Source: Chersky-840 sp963810195 (GTDB lineage: Bacteria; Actinomycetota; Acidimicrobiia; Acidimicrobiales; UBA8190). Taken from it: a stretch of DNA of 64,000 nucleotides. The notes under the pieces were generated by a model. That model worked only from the letters and a program-made list of their open reading frames with translations. It did no database searches and was not told where the DNA came from. Positions 23,179 to 33,198 of the stretch are shown piece by piece. How positions within the stretch are numbered: the stretch's first letter is position 1; each line of letters starts with the position of its first letter. The position numbers and the translations under genes are program-made. The stretch is from NCBI GenBank assembly GCA_963810195.1, contig CAWEMO010000002.1, positions 496,001 through 560,000 on the forward strand. Reading direction: 5' to 3'.

Positions 23179-24940
23179 GCGACGCGCTTCCCGGGGCGGC
23201 TCGGGGCGAAGCCGGGGGACAGCCCAAGGCCGGGGGGCCTCGGGGGGCCGGGGGACGGCCCAGAGCCGGGGGAGCGGACACCGTCACGGCGCGGCCAGCC
23301 ACGACTTCGACCTCCCCGTGTTGCCCGAGGCCGTGGACATCTTCGACACCACCCTGCGCGACGGGTCCCAGCAGGAGGGCCTGTCGCTGACCGTCGACGA
23401 CAAGCTGCGCGTGGCCGAGCAGCTCGACCATCTCGGCGTGGCCTTCATCGAGGGCGGATGGCCCGGCGCCAACCACAAGGACGAAGAGTTCTTCGCCCGT
23501 GCCCCGGCCGAGCTCCGACTGTCCACGGCCACGCTGGTGGCCTTCGGATCGACGCGGCGCGCCGGCGTGCGTGCCGAGGACGATGAGGTGCTCCGCCAGC
23601 TCGTGAAGGCCAACACCGAGGCGGTGTGTATCGTGGCCAAGGCCTCGAAGCTCCACGTCACCGAGGCGTTGCGCACGACTCTCGACGAGGCCGTGGCGAT
23701 GGCGGCCGACTCGGTGGCATTCCTGCGGGATCACGACCTCCGGGTGTTCTTCGACGCCGAGCATTTCTTCGACGGGTACCGCGACGACCCGCAGTTCACC
23801 CTTCGGGTGGTGCGCGCTGCGGAGGAGGCCGGGGCCGAGGCCATCGTCCTGTGCGACACCAACGGCGGCACGCTCCCCCATGACGCGGAACGCATCGTGG
23901 CGGGTGTGGTTGCGGACTTCGAGTGCCAGATCGGGGTGCATTTCCACAACGACTCGGGCTGCGCGGTGGCAAACTCGATAGCGGGCGTCAGGGCCGGAGC
24001 GACGCACGTGCAGGGTTGTGTGAACGGATACGGCGAGCGCACCGGGAACGCGGACCTCTCGGCCACGATCCCCAACCTGTCCCTGAAGCTCAACGTGCGC
24101 ACCATCCCTCCTGATCGTCTCGAGCGGATCACCCCGGTATCGCACCACATCGCCGAGCTCGTGAACATCGCCCCCAACCCGCAGCAGCCCTACGTGGGCT
24201 CGGCCGCATTCGCGCACAAGGCGGGCTTGCACACGAGTGCCATCGCCCGACGCCGGGATGCCTACGAGCACGTATCGCCCGACTCCGTCGGCAACGGCAC
24301 GCGCTTCGTGGTGTCGGAGATGGCGGGGCGGTCGACGCTGGCGCTGAAGGCGCAGGAGCTCGGCCTCGATCTCGACTCCAACGCCCTGTCGGGTGTCCTC
24401 GACACCTTGAAGGCCCTCGAGTACCGCGGGTACCACTTCGAGGTCGCCGACGGGTCCCTCGAGCTGCTCCTGCGCAAGGCGACGGGGTGGGAGCCGCAGT
24501 ACTTCGAGGTCGAGTCGTTCCGGGTGATCAACGACCACACCGATCACGCCGACCACGACGGCCCCAAGAGTCATGCGGGGCGCCACACGACCGAGGCGAC
24601 GGTCAGGATCCGCGTGGGCGAGGAGAGGGTGGTCGCCACCGCCGAGGGAAACGGCCCCATCAACGCATTGGACTCGGCGCTGCGCAAAGCCATCGGTGCA
24701 CACTTCCCGAATCTGGCCGCTGTACATCTCGTCGACTACCGGGTGCGGGTGCTCGACACGGGCAAGGGCACCGGTGCGGTCACCCGGGTGTTGATCGACA
24801 CCAGCGACGGCGAGCACGTCTGGACCACGATCGGCGTCTCGGAGAACATCATCGAGGCGTCCTGGCAGGCCCTGTACGACTCGATCGTCTACGGTCTCGT
24901 CCACGCCGAGCGGGGTGCAGCGGGCCGAGTGGCTGGCTGA
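23168..24940 (+). CDS. cimA: citramalate synthase
   Basis: 590-residue enzyme condensing pyruvate and acetyl-CoA to citramalate, the threonine-independent entry to isoleucine. Seen: FDTTLRDGSQQEGLSLTVDDKLRVAEQLD (in part), FIEGGWPGANHKDEEFF, the metal site HFHNDSGCAVANSIAGVRAGA, NGYGERTGNADL, HKAGLHTSAI, and a C-terminal regulatory LeuA-dimer domain from about 430. The first 40 residues are an Arg/Gly/Ser-rich, probably disordered extension. It overlaps ilvE by 11 bp. The GGWPG signature separates CimA from LeuA. Confidence 0.93.
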   Translation: MSSERRASRGGSGRSRGTAQGRGASGGRGTAQSRGSGHRHGAASHDFDLPVLPEAVDIFDTTLRDGSQQEGLSLTVDDKLRVAEQLDHLGVAFIEGGWPGANHKDEEFFARAPAELRLSTATLVAFGSTRRAGVRAEDDEVLRQLVKANTEAVCIVAKASKLHVTEALRTTLDEAVAMAADSVAFLRDHDLRVFFDAEHFFDGYRDDPQFTLRVVRAAEEAGAEAIVLCDTNGGTLPHDAERIVAGVVADFECQIGVHFHNDSGCAVANSIAGVRAGATHVQGCVNGYGERTGNADLSATIPNLSLKLNVRTIPPDRLERITPVSHHIAELVNIAPNPQQPYVGSAAFAHKAGLHTSAIARRRDAYEHVSPDSVGNGTRFVVSEMAGRSTLALKAQELGLDLDSNALSGVLDTLKALEYRGYHFEVADGSLELLLRKATGWEPQYFEVESFRVINDHTDHADHDGPKSHAGRHTTEATVRIRVGEERVVATAEGNGPINALDSALRKAIGAHFPNLAAVHLVDYRVRVLDTGKGTGAVTRVLIDTSDGEHVWTTIGVSENIIEASWQALYDSIVYGLVHAERGAAGRVAG

Positions 24941-25004
24941 GTCCCGGCCGGCGCGAATCCCAGGGCAGCAGGCACGAACGACACCGAGGAGCATCCACTC
25001 TCAG

Positions 25005-25532
25005 ATGACCCAGCCGAACTTCGTTCCGATCGTCGAAACCGACCAGGTCCGGCCCGCCTATCGACTGCGCACCCCGCGTGACTGGCGTGCGAGCCGTGTC
25101 GCCGATCTGCGCGGGCCCGAGGCCCCTCGCGGCCGGGACCTGGGTGTCCCCGGGCCGGATCAGGGCTATGCGTTCCTGCTCGCCCACACCTTGTTCGAGG
25201 ACAAGGTCGACCTCTCCGACGGCATCACCGCCGAGGACGCCCTCGTGGGATGCGCGGCGGTGGCGAGCCGGCGAGCCGCGTTGTTCGGGCGGGCGCCGGT
25301 GGCCAAGGACATCGAACTGGCTCTCGTGCTCTTCGGGTTCCTGGGTGGGGCGCCCGCGGACCTGGTGTCGTGGCGGGCACCGCTGTTCCAGGCAGCCGCC
25401 CATCACTACCACCAACAGAGGAGCATCGTGGCGGCCGTGGCGGCTGACACCTTGCGCCTGAGCACCGACCAGATCCGCGCCCGGCTCTCCGATTGGCGCT
25501 CGATGATGGAGACCTCGGCCCTGGCCCTCTGA
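25005..25532 (+). CDS. conserved hypothetical protein
   Basis: 175-residue protein with no domain I recognise. It has an N-terminal part with many Arg (YRLRTPRDWRASRVADLRGPEAPRG) and a helical C-terminal half (DGITAEDALVGCAAVASRRAALFGR ... RAPLFQAAAHHYHQQRSIVAAVAADTLRLS). It lacks a signal peptide or membrane helix. ATG 25005 is preceded by GAGGAG. It follows cimA by 64 bp on the same strand and may be the last gene of that operon. Confidence 0.7.
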   Translation: MTQPNFVPIVETDQVRPAYRLRTPRDWRASRVADLRGPEAPRGRDLGVPGPDQGYAFLLAHTLFEDKVDLSDGITAEDALVGCAAVASRRAALFGRAPVAKDIELALVLFGFLGGAPADLVSWRAPLFQAAAHHYHQQRSIVAAVAADTLRLSTDQIRARLSDWRSMMETSALAL

Positions 25533-25588
25533 CGGGTGGGGTACGCCCCGCACGGGAGTGAGTCCCGGCATTGGTAGCGTCCGCCGGC

Positions 25589-26555
25589 ATGGACGACCGG
25601 GAGATCTCCGCCAACGGGTTCTTGTTCGAGGCGGTGGCGACGGGGCCCCGAGAAGGACGTCCCGTGCTCTTCCTGCATGGGTTCCCTCAGACCTCGTACT
25701 CGTGGCACCGCCAGCTCGAGGCGCTCGGCGCGGCGGGGTACTGGGGACTCGCCTTCGACCAGCGGGGCTACTCGCCCGGCGCCCGGCCCGCCGCGGTGGA
25801 GGACTACCGCATCTCCGAGCTCGTGAGCGACGTGCTCGCCGTCGCCGACGCCTGGGGACTGGAGCGCTTCGACCTGGTGGGTCACGACTGGGGCGCCATG
25901 GTGGCCTGGGTCGTCGCCGGTCGCCATCCCGACCGGGTCCGCACGCTCACGGCGGTGTCGGTACCCCATCCCCGTGCCTTCGCGGCCGCGTTCGGCGGCG
26001 AGGCGCAGGGCGGTGGCGGCGCCTCCCGAAGGCCCGGGGCGTCGGGCAGGAGCGGGGCGGGTGACCGAGGGACCGGTGACCCTGGTGACGGTGACCACGG
26101 AGCGGGTGACCCCGACCAGCGCCGGCGGTCGTCGTACATCGAGGTCTTCCGGGCCGAGGGCGGGGTGGCCGAGCGCGCCCTGCTCGGCGAGGACGGCTCG
26201 GGCGAGGGGCTCCGCGCCATGTTCGACGCGAGCGGCCTCCCCTCGGACACCGAGGAGGTGCGCCGGTTCGTGGACCGGATGCTCGAGCCCGGCGCCATGA
26301 CCGCCACGCTCGAATTGGTACCGGGCCACCGAGCCCCATGTCCTCACCGACGTGGGCCCGATCACTGTCCCCACTCTCTATGTGTGGTCGGAGGAGGACA
26401 TCGCCCTGGGACGCGTCGCGGCGGAAGCGACCGTGGACTGGGTCACGGGCCCGTACCGCTTCGAAGTCCTCAGTGGCGTGAGCCACTGGATCCCCGAGAC
26501 CGCTCCGGCCGAGCTGAACCGGCTCCTGCTCGAGCACATGGCACCCGACCGGTAG
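25589..26555 (+). pseudogene. alpha/beta hydrolase (epoxide hydrolase-like), frameshifted
   Basis: N-terminal part: FLHGFPQTSYSWHRQ (oxyanion loop), FDQRGYSPGARP, and the nucleophile elbow VGHDWGAMVAWVVAG with Asp, as in soluble epoxide hydrolases and haloalkane dehalogenases. The frame breaks at about 26312, where one extra G turns the expected NWYRATEPHVLTDVGPITVP into nonsense. The second frame then continues TLYVWSEEDIALG and GVSHWIPETAPAELN with the catalytic His. Restored, it is about 320 residues. A Gly/Asp/Arg-rich insert (about 140-180), encoded by repeated GGTGACC motifs, interrupts the cap. The substrate is unknown. Confidence 0.75.
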
Positions 26556-26590
26556 CACCGGGCTGCAGTCCGGGGCGCGAGACTAGGGGG

Positions 26591-27745
26591 ATGGACCAGA
26601 CACCGATCTTCGCGCTCGACGACACGCACAAGGAGTTCCGGCGCGCGGTGCGCCAGATGTGCGAGGAGCGCATCGCGCCCCACGCCGCCGACGTCGACCG
26701 GGACGCAGCCTTTCCGTGGGACGGCTTCAAGGCGTCGGTGGAGATGGAGCTGCCCGCCCTCGGGATCCCCGTGGCCTACGGCGGGACGGGAGCTGATCAC
26801 GTCACCCAGGCGATCATGGTCGAGGAGCTGGCCCGTGTGTGCGCCTCTACCAGTGTCACCATGCTCATCTCCAAGCTCGGCATGATGCCCATCTTCAATT
26901 GGGGCACCGAGAGCCTGCGCAAGAAATACGTCCCGCGTGTCGCGTCGGGCGAGGCGCAGGCCAGCTACTGCCTGTCGGAATCCGACGCCGGCAGCGACGT
27001 CGCCGCTATGCGCTGCCGGGCGGTGCGCGACGGCGACCACTACGTGCTGTCGGGAACCAAGTACTGGATCACCAACGCTGGTGCGTCGGACCTCTACACG
27101 GTGTTCGCCAAGACCGACCCCGACGCCGGGCACCGCGGGATCAGCTGCTTCGTGGTCGAAGCCGACTGGGGAGTGCGGGTGGCCAAGCTCGAGCACAAGA
27201 TGGGATTGCGCGGCAGTCCCACGGGCGAAGTCGTGTTCGACGACGTCCGCGTGCCGGCGGAGAACCGAATCGGCGAGGAAGGCCAGGGGTTCACCATCGC
27301 CATGCACACCCTCGACCGCAGCCGGCCCACCATCGGGGCCCAGGCCGTCGGCATCGCCCAGGGGGCCATCGACTACGCGGCGCGGTACATGGGCCAGCGC
27401 AAGGCGTTCGGTCAGCCCATCTCCGAATTCCAGGGGCTGCGGTTCATGCTCGCCGACATGGCGATGCGGACCGAGGCGGCGCGCACTCTCGTCTATCGGG
27501 CGTGCTCGGTGATCGACGCGGGAGATCCCGACGGGGAGCTTTCGATGATCGGGGCGATGGCCAAGTGCTTCGCGTCCGACACGGCCATGGCGGTGACCAC
27601 CGACGCCGTGCAACTCCTCGGCGGATACGGGTACACGACCGACTTCCCGGCCGAACGCTTCATGCGCGACGCCAAGATCACCCAGATCTACGAGGGCACC
27701 AACCAGATCCAGCGCGTCGTGATCGCAAAGAGGCTGCTTGGGTAG
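26591..27745 (+). CDS. acyl-CoA dehydrogenase
   Basis: 384-residue flavoprotein of fatty or branched acyl-CoA oxidation. Seen: CLSESDAGSDVAAMR, TGTKYWITNAGASD-type (here SGTKYWITNAG), GLRGSPTGEVVFDDVRVPAENRIG, and the C-terminal DAKITQIYEGTNQIQRVVIAKRLLG holding the catalytic Glu and FAD contacts (shown in part). ATG 26591 follows AGGGGG. The short-chain or branched-chain subclass seems likely but cannot be fixed. A decayed copy of its 3' end lies at 33199-33272. Confidence 0.92.
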   Translation: MDQTPIFALDDTHKEFRRAVRQMCEERIAPHAADVDRDAAFPWDGFKASVEMELPALGIPVAYGGTGADHVTQAIMVEELARVCASTSVTMLISKLGMMPIFNWGTESLRKKYVPRVASGEAQASYCLSESDAGSDVAAMRCRAVRDGDHYVLSGTKYWITNAGASDLYTVFAKTDPDAGHRGISCFVVEADWGVRVAKLEHKMGLRGSPTGEVVFDDVRVPAENRIGEEGQGFTIAMHTLDRSRPTIGAQAVGIAQGAIDYAARYMGQRKAFGQPISEFQGLRFMLADMAMRTEAARTLVYRACSVIDAGDPDGELSMIGAMAKCFASDTAMAVTTDAVQLLGGYGYTTDFPAERFMRDAKITQIYEGTNQIQRVVIAKRLLG

Positions 27746-27934
27746 GATTCTCCGGGGTGCGGGAGGTCCGGGCCTTCACGGGCCGAGACGCCCAGGGCCG
27801 TCCATCCAGGTGAGCCCGAACCGTCCGGTGATCCAAACGCGACGCCAAGTCCTCGACGACGGTGGAGACGACACATCGGGGTCCACAGTCACAAAAGTGT
27901 TCCCGCGTTGGCCTTTGCCGTCTGCTGAACAACG

Positions 27935-28242
27935 TCACGCCCGGTGCACCTCCACGTCCGTCGCGTAGGCGGCGAGCGCCCGAAGGTCGCCCACGTCCCC
28001 GCTCGGCACCGTGCCACCAGGTTCGGCCATCGCCACGAGGAGAGCGTCGATCGCGGATCCTCGTCGGGCCGAGACCCGCAGCGCAGCTGCACGGCGAGGA
28101 GGTGTTGCGGCACGTCCTCCACGATGTCGCAGGCATTGAGGAAGCGGTTGGTCAGAGCGTCGGCTCGTTGACGTCCTGTGAGCGTCTCGACGAGGCCGAC
28201 CGACGGGACGATCGGCGGCCAGATGCCGCCGCGCCTGAACAC
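27935..28242 (-). pseudogene. PIN-domain (VapC-like) toxin remnant
   Basis: Two adjacent minus-strand frames join into the C-terminal two thirds of a PIN-domain protein. The first reads VPSVGLVETLTGRQRADALTNRFLNACDIVEDVPQHLLAVQLR (shown in part). The second, after a one-base shift at about 28075, reads ARRGSAIDALLVAMAEPGGTV and SGDVGDLRALAAYATDVEV. The N-terminal strand with the first catalytic Asp is missing: upstream the frame hits a stop without similar sequence. No VapB-like antitoxin is visible. The 190 bp between this remnant and the ACAD gene show no gene. Confidence 0.6.
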
Positions 28243-28370
28243 TGCGAGTCTCGGTGCACATATGGGGCACTGTTTCCGGTGGCGTCCCCGACGCGGTCCG
28301 CCTTACCAGGTTGTCGGGGCAAAAATGGCAAAACTCGCCTTCTCGTGTGGTCTTGGTGCATCGTGGAGCG

Positions 28371-29721
28371 ATGCGAATCGCGGTGATCGGAGCAAGTGGC
28401 TTCGTGGGGCGGGCGCTGTCCGTAGAGCTTGTCGCGGCGGGACACGCAGTCATCGGCCTCTCACGTCACCGTCCCGAGATCCCCGGTGTTGAAGGACGCG
28501 CCGTCGACGTGGCGGACGGGCCAGCGCTGCTCGGGGTCTTGGCGGGATGTGAGTGCGCCTTCTACCTCGTGCACTCGCTGAGCGCCGGGGACTTCCGCGC
28601 TCGCGACCGAGAGCTGGCCGAACACTTTGGCAGAACGGCGGCAGCAGCCGGGGTCGAGCGCATCGTCTACCTCGGCGGCCTCGGGCATGAACCGGAGTCC
28701 GAGCATTTGTCGAGCCGTCAGGAGGTCGGCGTCGCGCTAGCCAGTGGGCAGGTTCCGGTCGTTGAGCTACGAGCCGCTGTCGTCTTGGGAGCGGGGAGTA
28801 TCTCCTTCGAGATGCTCAGGTATCTCACCGAGCGGCTTCCGTTCATGGTCTGTCCGCGCTGGGTCCGCACCAGGATCCAGCCGATCGCCTCTGCCGACGT
28901 GGTCCGCTATTTGATAGGGGCACTCGAGGTCGAGCCCGGGGTCTATGAGATTGGTGGTGCTGAGGTCACCTCGTACCGAGAGATGATCGGCGCCTACGCC
29001 ACCGCTCGTGGTCTTCGCCATCGACACATCGTCGACGTCCCTTATCTCACTCCGCGACTGTCGTCATACTGGTTGGATCTGGTCACGCCGGTGGATCGCC
29101 GGATCAGTCACGCACTCATCGAGAGTCTCATGACCGAGGTGGTCGTCCACGATCGGGCGCGAACCGATGGTGCCTTCGCTTTCGAGCCAGCCGGGCTGGC
29201 GGACGGACTCTCGGCCGCCCTGGATGACCAGGCGAAAACTCTCGACCACGACCTTTTGAGTCGCGAGAACGGGCTCTGCGATGGTGTCTACACCGTCCGT
29301 GTATCGGCGACCCTTTCGGACGAAGCGTCGGTGCGCCTCGATGCGGACCTCGACCGTATCGGTGGCAGCTATGGCTGGTACGGCCTCACGTTCGCCTGGC
29401 GGGTGCGAGCCATGCTCGGTCGCCTAGTCGGGGAACGATGGACTCTCAGCTCCCCGCCTGTGCTCGTCGAGGGCCAGACGGTCGACTGGTGGCACGTAAC
29501 ACGACGCGACCCTGGGATGTTGGTCTTGCGCGCCGAATTCCTGGTTCTTCGGAGAAGCCTGGTTCGGCTATCAGTGTAGCAAGCGTGCGCTTGTTCAGGT
29601 TGGGGCATTTCGTCCGCTAGGAGTTCCGGGCTTCTTCTATTGGAAGATGCTCCAGCTCGTGCACCGCAAGGTTTTCGGAGCCTTGGTTCACTACCGAGTT
29701 AGACGTGTAAGTCCCTCCTAA
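28371..29721 (+). pseudogene. NAD(P)-binding SDR with DUF2867-like domain, frameshifted
   Basis: An N-terminal atypical SDR/NmrA-like Rossmann domain (RIAVIGASGFVGRALSVELVAAG; YLVHSLSAGDF; VYLGGLG; IGGAEVTSYREM) is followed by a C-terminal DUF2867-like domain (WYGLTFAWRVRAMLGRLVG; VDWWHVTRRDPGMLVLRAEF). The frame ends at 29579. One extra C at about 29547 explains this, because the next frame continues FGEAWFGYQCSKRALVQVGAFRPLGVPGFFYWKML (in part) to a TAA at 29719. GC is visibly lower here than in the core. ATG 28371 fits the Rossmann start. The substrate is unknown. Confidence 0.72.
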
Positions 29722-29768
29722 CCTCAGCCAGCGAACTCCCGTACGGACGGCCTGGGCCGTCGATCAAG

Positions 29769-30366
29769 GTGAAGCAGTTTCGACCAGTGGACGGCAAGCC
29801 CATCACACCGGACGAAGCAGTTGAAGCGCTGCTCGCAGACCCCGAGTACCGCCGGCCACTACTGCTCGCCCGAAAACGATTCGGCTGGTGGGCCACTCCA
29901 TGGCCCGTATTGGGCGGAACGAATCTTGCTTGAAGACTTCTTGGACATCGCTGTCGAGGAGTGCGAATCGATTCTCCAGGGCTGGAGGCAGAGTTGGAGT
30001 CATGAGGGTGACAGTGAGGTTGACCGCGCTAATGCAGATGTGGTGCTCGACAAAGCCTTCGCTCTGTTCAGGGAGGCCGAAGATCGACGTTACCTACTCA
30101 ATCTCCGAGCGGAGGCCGAGCACGACTGGGGGTGGGTGCTAGGTGACTTCCATGAGTTCGTGCTCGTCGTCTCGGATGGCACGATCCACGTCTTGGTCGC
30201 CTTCGACGACTTGCGCCAAGTATCGTCACCCGTCACCTGGTGGGACACCCCGCCTATCGACAGCGCCGTGACTACTGCGCTGTCGGCACCTGGAGCCGGG
30301 TTGCTGGCATCTACACGTTTCGGTCGGGTGTTCCTTTCCCCAAGGTGGACTTCAAGAGCGCCGTAG
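29769..30366 (+). pseudogene. hypothetical protein, probably frameshifted
   Basis: A GTG frame at 29769 reads VKQFRPVDGKPITPDEAVEALLADPEYRRPLLLARKRFGWWA (in part) and stops at about 29931. A second frame, in register from about 29890, reads PLHGPYWAERILLEDFLDIAVEECESILQGWRQ and runs to 30366. The joined product of about 198 residues would read smoothly, which suggests a one-base shift near 29890-29900. The second frame has its own ATG at 29821, so it could also be called as a separate 181-residue gene. It is not recognised. GC is about 55-60%, lower than in the flanks. Confidence 0.5.
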
Positions 30367-30375
30367 GCTGCGGTG

Positions 30376-31245
30376 ATGGACGAGTTGGCGCGGGCCTGGG
30401 TGATGAAGGCGGTCGGTGGGCGTGAAGTGCGCGACATCCGATCTCTGGCCTTCGGCACCACCTCTGATCTGCGGCTTATCGAGGTCGATGGCACGCCGCT
30501 CGTGCTCAGACGATATGAGACTAACGAAATCATCGACGTGCTTCCCAAAGTGGTCGAGTACGAGGCCCAGGCGCTGACAGCGGCACGCTCCGTTCTGGGA
30601 ATCGTGGTACCCGAGCCGATTGCCTTCGACACCACGGGGGCTCGTGCGGGTCGCCCCAGCTTCCTTATGACGTTTCTCCCGGGTGCGCCAGTCATCCATG
30701 ACCTCGACCCACGACACCTGGCGTCGCCCCTTGCTCATCTTCATGCCAGCACCGCCCCGCGCGACCTCCCTCGGTTCCAACACTGGTTTGACACGGAGAA
30801 GGTCGCGGTCCCCGCCTGGACGGGGAGCCTGGGCGCATGGTCGAAGCTGGTCGACGTCGTCCGAGGCGCAGAGCCCGAGGCTCCTGACGTCTTCCTGCAT
30901 CGTGACTACCACCCAGGCAACCTCCTGTGGCGTGACGATCACATGAGCGGCATTGTCGATTGGCCTTTCTCCTGCCGTGGACCACGTGGGGTGGACATAG
31001 CCCACACGCGGGGCAACCTCGCCCTCGTTGACGGCGTGGCAGCGGCCGACCGTTTCCTCGGTGCCTACCGTGAGTTTGTGCCCACCTACGTTCATCACGC
31101 CTGGTGGGATGTTGCAGCCCTCTTCTCGGGAGCCGACGAGTTCTCGGGCATCATCGCCTTCAACGCCCTAGGCGGCAATCTTGATGTCAAGCTGCTGAGG
31201 ACACGCGCTGATGATTGGGCTGAGGCGCTCGCTCGCATGGTGTGA
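30376..31245 (+). CDS. phosphotransferase (APH family)
   Basis: 289-residue protein with the aminoglycoside phosphotransferase / choline kinase fold. Seen: VLRRYETNEIID in the ATP-binding lobe, the catalytic FLHRDYHPGNLLW (HxDxxxxN) and SGIVDWPFSCRGPRGVDIAHTRGN in place of the DFG segment. Family members phosphorylate aminoglycosides, macrolides, homoserine or other small molecules; the target here cannot be read from sequence. A GTG codon lies just before the ATG. The gene stands in the lower-GC stretch. Confidence 0.78.
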   Translation: MDELARAWVMKAVGGREVRDIRSLAFGTTSDLRLIEVDGTPLVLRRYETNEIIDVLPKVVEYEAQALTAARSVLGIVVPEPIAFDTTGARAGRPSFLMTFLPGAPVIHDLDPRHLASPLAHLHASTAPRDLPRFQHWFDTEKVAVPAWTGSLGAWSKLVDVVRGAEPEAPDVFLHRDYHPGNLLWRDDHMSGIVDWPFSCRGPRGVDIAHTRGNLALVDGVAAADRFLGAYREFVPTYVHHAWWDVAALFSGADEFSGIIAFNALGGNLDVKLLRTRADDWAEALARMV

Positions 31246-31413
31246 GGCCGTCCAGCGGGATCGCCTCCGGGGTCTCACGTCACTTCCGGTTTAGACAACT
31301 CTCGGTGGCATCGACTCCTGTTTGCGGGTGCCCCCGAAAGGACCTTGGGGACGGGGGTGAGAGCCCGTTCGCTCATCAGCCGGTCTGTCGAAGCTGCCCA
31401 GTACCGCGTCTCG

Positions 31414-32871
31414 TCATGGTGTCCCGAACCAGGTAGTCAGGGCGTCACGCAATCCGGTATCTGTGCCGTCCCCGACCCAGGCGACATATCCGTCGGGCCG
31501 GATCAACACGGCCGTGGGAGCGGTGACCACGCCAAGTACCGGAAGCTCCCACGGGCCGACATATTCGGCATCGATCAGCTGGACCCGGTCAACCCATGGA
31601 GTGATGACAAAGCCGCCGGGCTCACCGAGGTTGAGCAGCACCGGCTTGGCGTCGTGCAGCAGGGTGAAGACCCGCAGCGGGCCGTCGGCGGTCACGAGGT
31701 CCAGATCGGGCATGCGACGGCCGAGCAGGGGGTGTCCCTCGCCGAGGTCGTAGTGAATGTCCAGTCCGGAGATGATCCCGGCGAGCCGTTTGCGAGGCTC
31801 GTCCATGATCGCCAGCTCCGACACCAAATCGACCAGGGCCTTGATGCGCTCGTCCCCTCGCTGGAGCACGCCCAGAGCCATCGTGTGCTGAAGCGCGCGG
31901 GCAGCGACCGGGTGGCGCTCGTCCTGATACGTATCCAGGAGGCTCTCAGGGGAGGTCCCGTTGACGACCTGAGCCAGCTTCCATCCCAGATTCACCGAAT
32001 CCTGCACACCGAGGCTGATGCCCTGGCCACCCGCCGGGGAATGCACGTGCGCCGAGTCGCCGGCGAGGAGGACTCGTCCCGTGCGGTAGGACTCCGCCTG
32101 ACGTGTCGTGTCGGTGAACCTGGAGATCCAGGTGGGACGGTGGATCCCGAAGTCGGTGCCGTACACGTTGATGAGCGCCGCGCTCAGATCGCGCAGGGTG
32201 GGCTCGCTGCTCGGACCGAGCTGCTTCTCGGTGACGCCGACCCTTACCGTCCGCCCGTCCTCCATCCTGTGGAGGCCGTGGACGCCAATAGCGTCGTAAC
32301 GAATGCCTCGTGGGGGTTCCTCGGTCATCTCGACCTCGGCGATCAGGTTGCTCCTGGTCGGATCCCACCCCGGGAACTCGATGCCTGCTGCTTTACGGAT
32401 AACGCTGCGTCCTCCGTCGCACCCGACGAGATACTGCGCCCGCAGCGACTCGCCGTCGGAGAGCTCGACGCCGACGCCGGTGTCGTCCTGCGCGAAGCCC
32501 GTCACCTCACATCCGTAGCAGATCCGCACCGGCAGCTCGGCGATCCAGGCGGCCAGGATCCGCTCGATCTGGTTCTGCCAGATCCCGAGCGAATACGGAT
32601 GACGCGTCGGGAAGTCGCTCATGTCCAACACGGTCCTGCCGATCATCGCGGCCTGAGCCACCTGACCCTCCGCGAGGAATCGATCAGCGACCCCACGCTG
32701 ATCCAGCACCTCGATCGTGCGCGAGTGAAAGCCACCGGCCCGTGAGCCCACGAGCACGTGATCGGGACGCCGTTCGACGATCGCGACGTCGACCTTCGCC
32801 AACGCCAACTCAGCCGCCAGCATCATCCCCGTCGGACCCCCTCCGGCGATCGCCACCACATGCTCGGCCAT
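31414..32871 (-). CDS. FAD-dependent aromatic monooxygenase (rifampicin monooxygenase-like)
   Basis: 485-residue group A flavoprotein hydroxylase. Seen: the FAD motif VAIAGGGPTGMMLAAELA, the middle motif VGCDGGRSVIRKAAG, the FAD/ribityl motif LLAGDSAHVHSPAGGQGISLGVQDSVNLGWKLA (in part), and a C-terminal thioredoxin-like domain (about 390-485, ending LIRPDGYVAWVGDG). This layout is shared by rifampicin-inactivating Rox enzymes and polyketide tailoring hydroxylases such as PgaE. The start ATG 32871 has GGGGTGG upstream. The exact substrate is not decidable. Confidence 0.85.
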   Translation of the reverse strand: MAEHVVAIAGGGPTGMMLAAELALAKVDVAIVERRPDHVLVGSRAGGFHSRTIEVLDQRGVADRFLAEGQVAQAAMIGRTVLDMSDFPTRHPYSLGIWQNQIERILAAWIAELPVRICYGCEVTGFAQDDTGVGVELSDGESLRAQYLVGCDGGRSVIRKAAGIEFPGWDPTRSNLIAEVEMTEEPPRGIRYDAIGVHGLHRMEDGRTVRVGVTEKQLGPSSEPTLRDLSAALINVYGTDFGIHRPTWISRFTDTTRQAESYRTGRVLLAGDSAHVHSPAGGQGISLGVQDSVNLGWKLAQVVNGTSPESLLDTYQDERHPVAARALQHTMALGVLQRGDERIKALVDLVSELAIMDEPRKRLAGIISGLDIHYDLGEGHPLLGRRMPDLDLVTADGPLRVFTLLHDAKPVLLNLGEPGGFVITPWVDRVQLIDAEYVGPWELPVLGVVTAPTAVLIRPDGYVAWVGDGTDTGLRDALTTWFGTP

Positions 32872-33198
32872 ACGCCACCCCGTCCTTTTCCGTACGTTCT
32901 TGTTCGAGCCGGAGATTGTGCACACCGACCGGGGCCTTGCCGCAAGCGCTCGGAGCGCGCTACATTAAAAATGGCGAGGAGTCGCTGCTCTCTTTTCCGT
33001 TGTTGGGTGCGGACGAACAAGCCCTTTCGGTACGGCTGCGCGGCGCGCCCTGTGGAGCCGGATCGGACCGATCGGCAACACCGCCCAGTCTCGGAGCCCG
33101 GCGGCCGTCCGAACCGCTCGAACATGCTTGATCTCGGATTGGGCCCGCCAGTTCGCGCAGGTCGCCAGGCATCCGATATCGCGCGCCGCTGGACCCCT
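32872..33198. other. intergenic stretch without a recognisable gene
   Basis: Between the monooxygenase and the ACAD remnant. It contains an AT-rich patch (TACATTAAAAATGG, 32961-32974) that may hold the monooxygenase promoter. Short open frames exist on both strands, none with a family I know. Confidence 0.5.

Noticed and set aside
25571..27745. A 724-residue open frame linking an alpha/beta hydrolase to an acyl-CoA dehydrogenase
   Set aside because: The hydrolase leaves this frame at 26312 and its second half lies in another frame up to 26555. The dehydrogenase has its own ATG with AGGGGG at 26591. The link is out-of-frame read-through, not a fusion.
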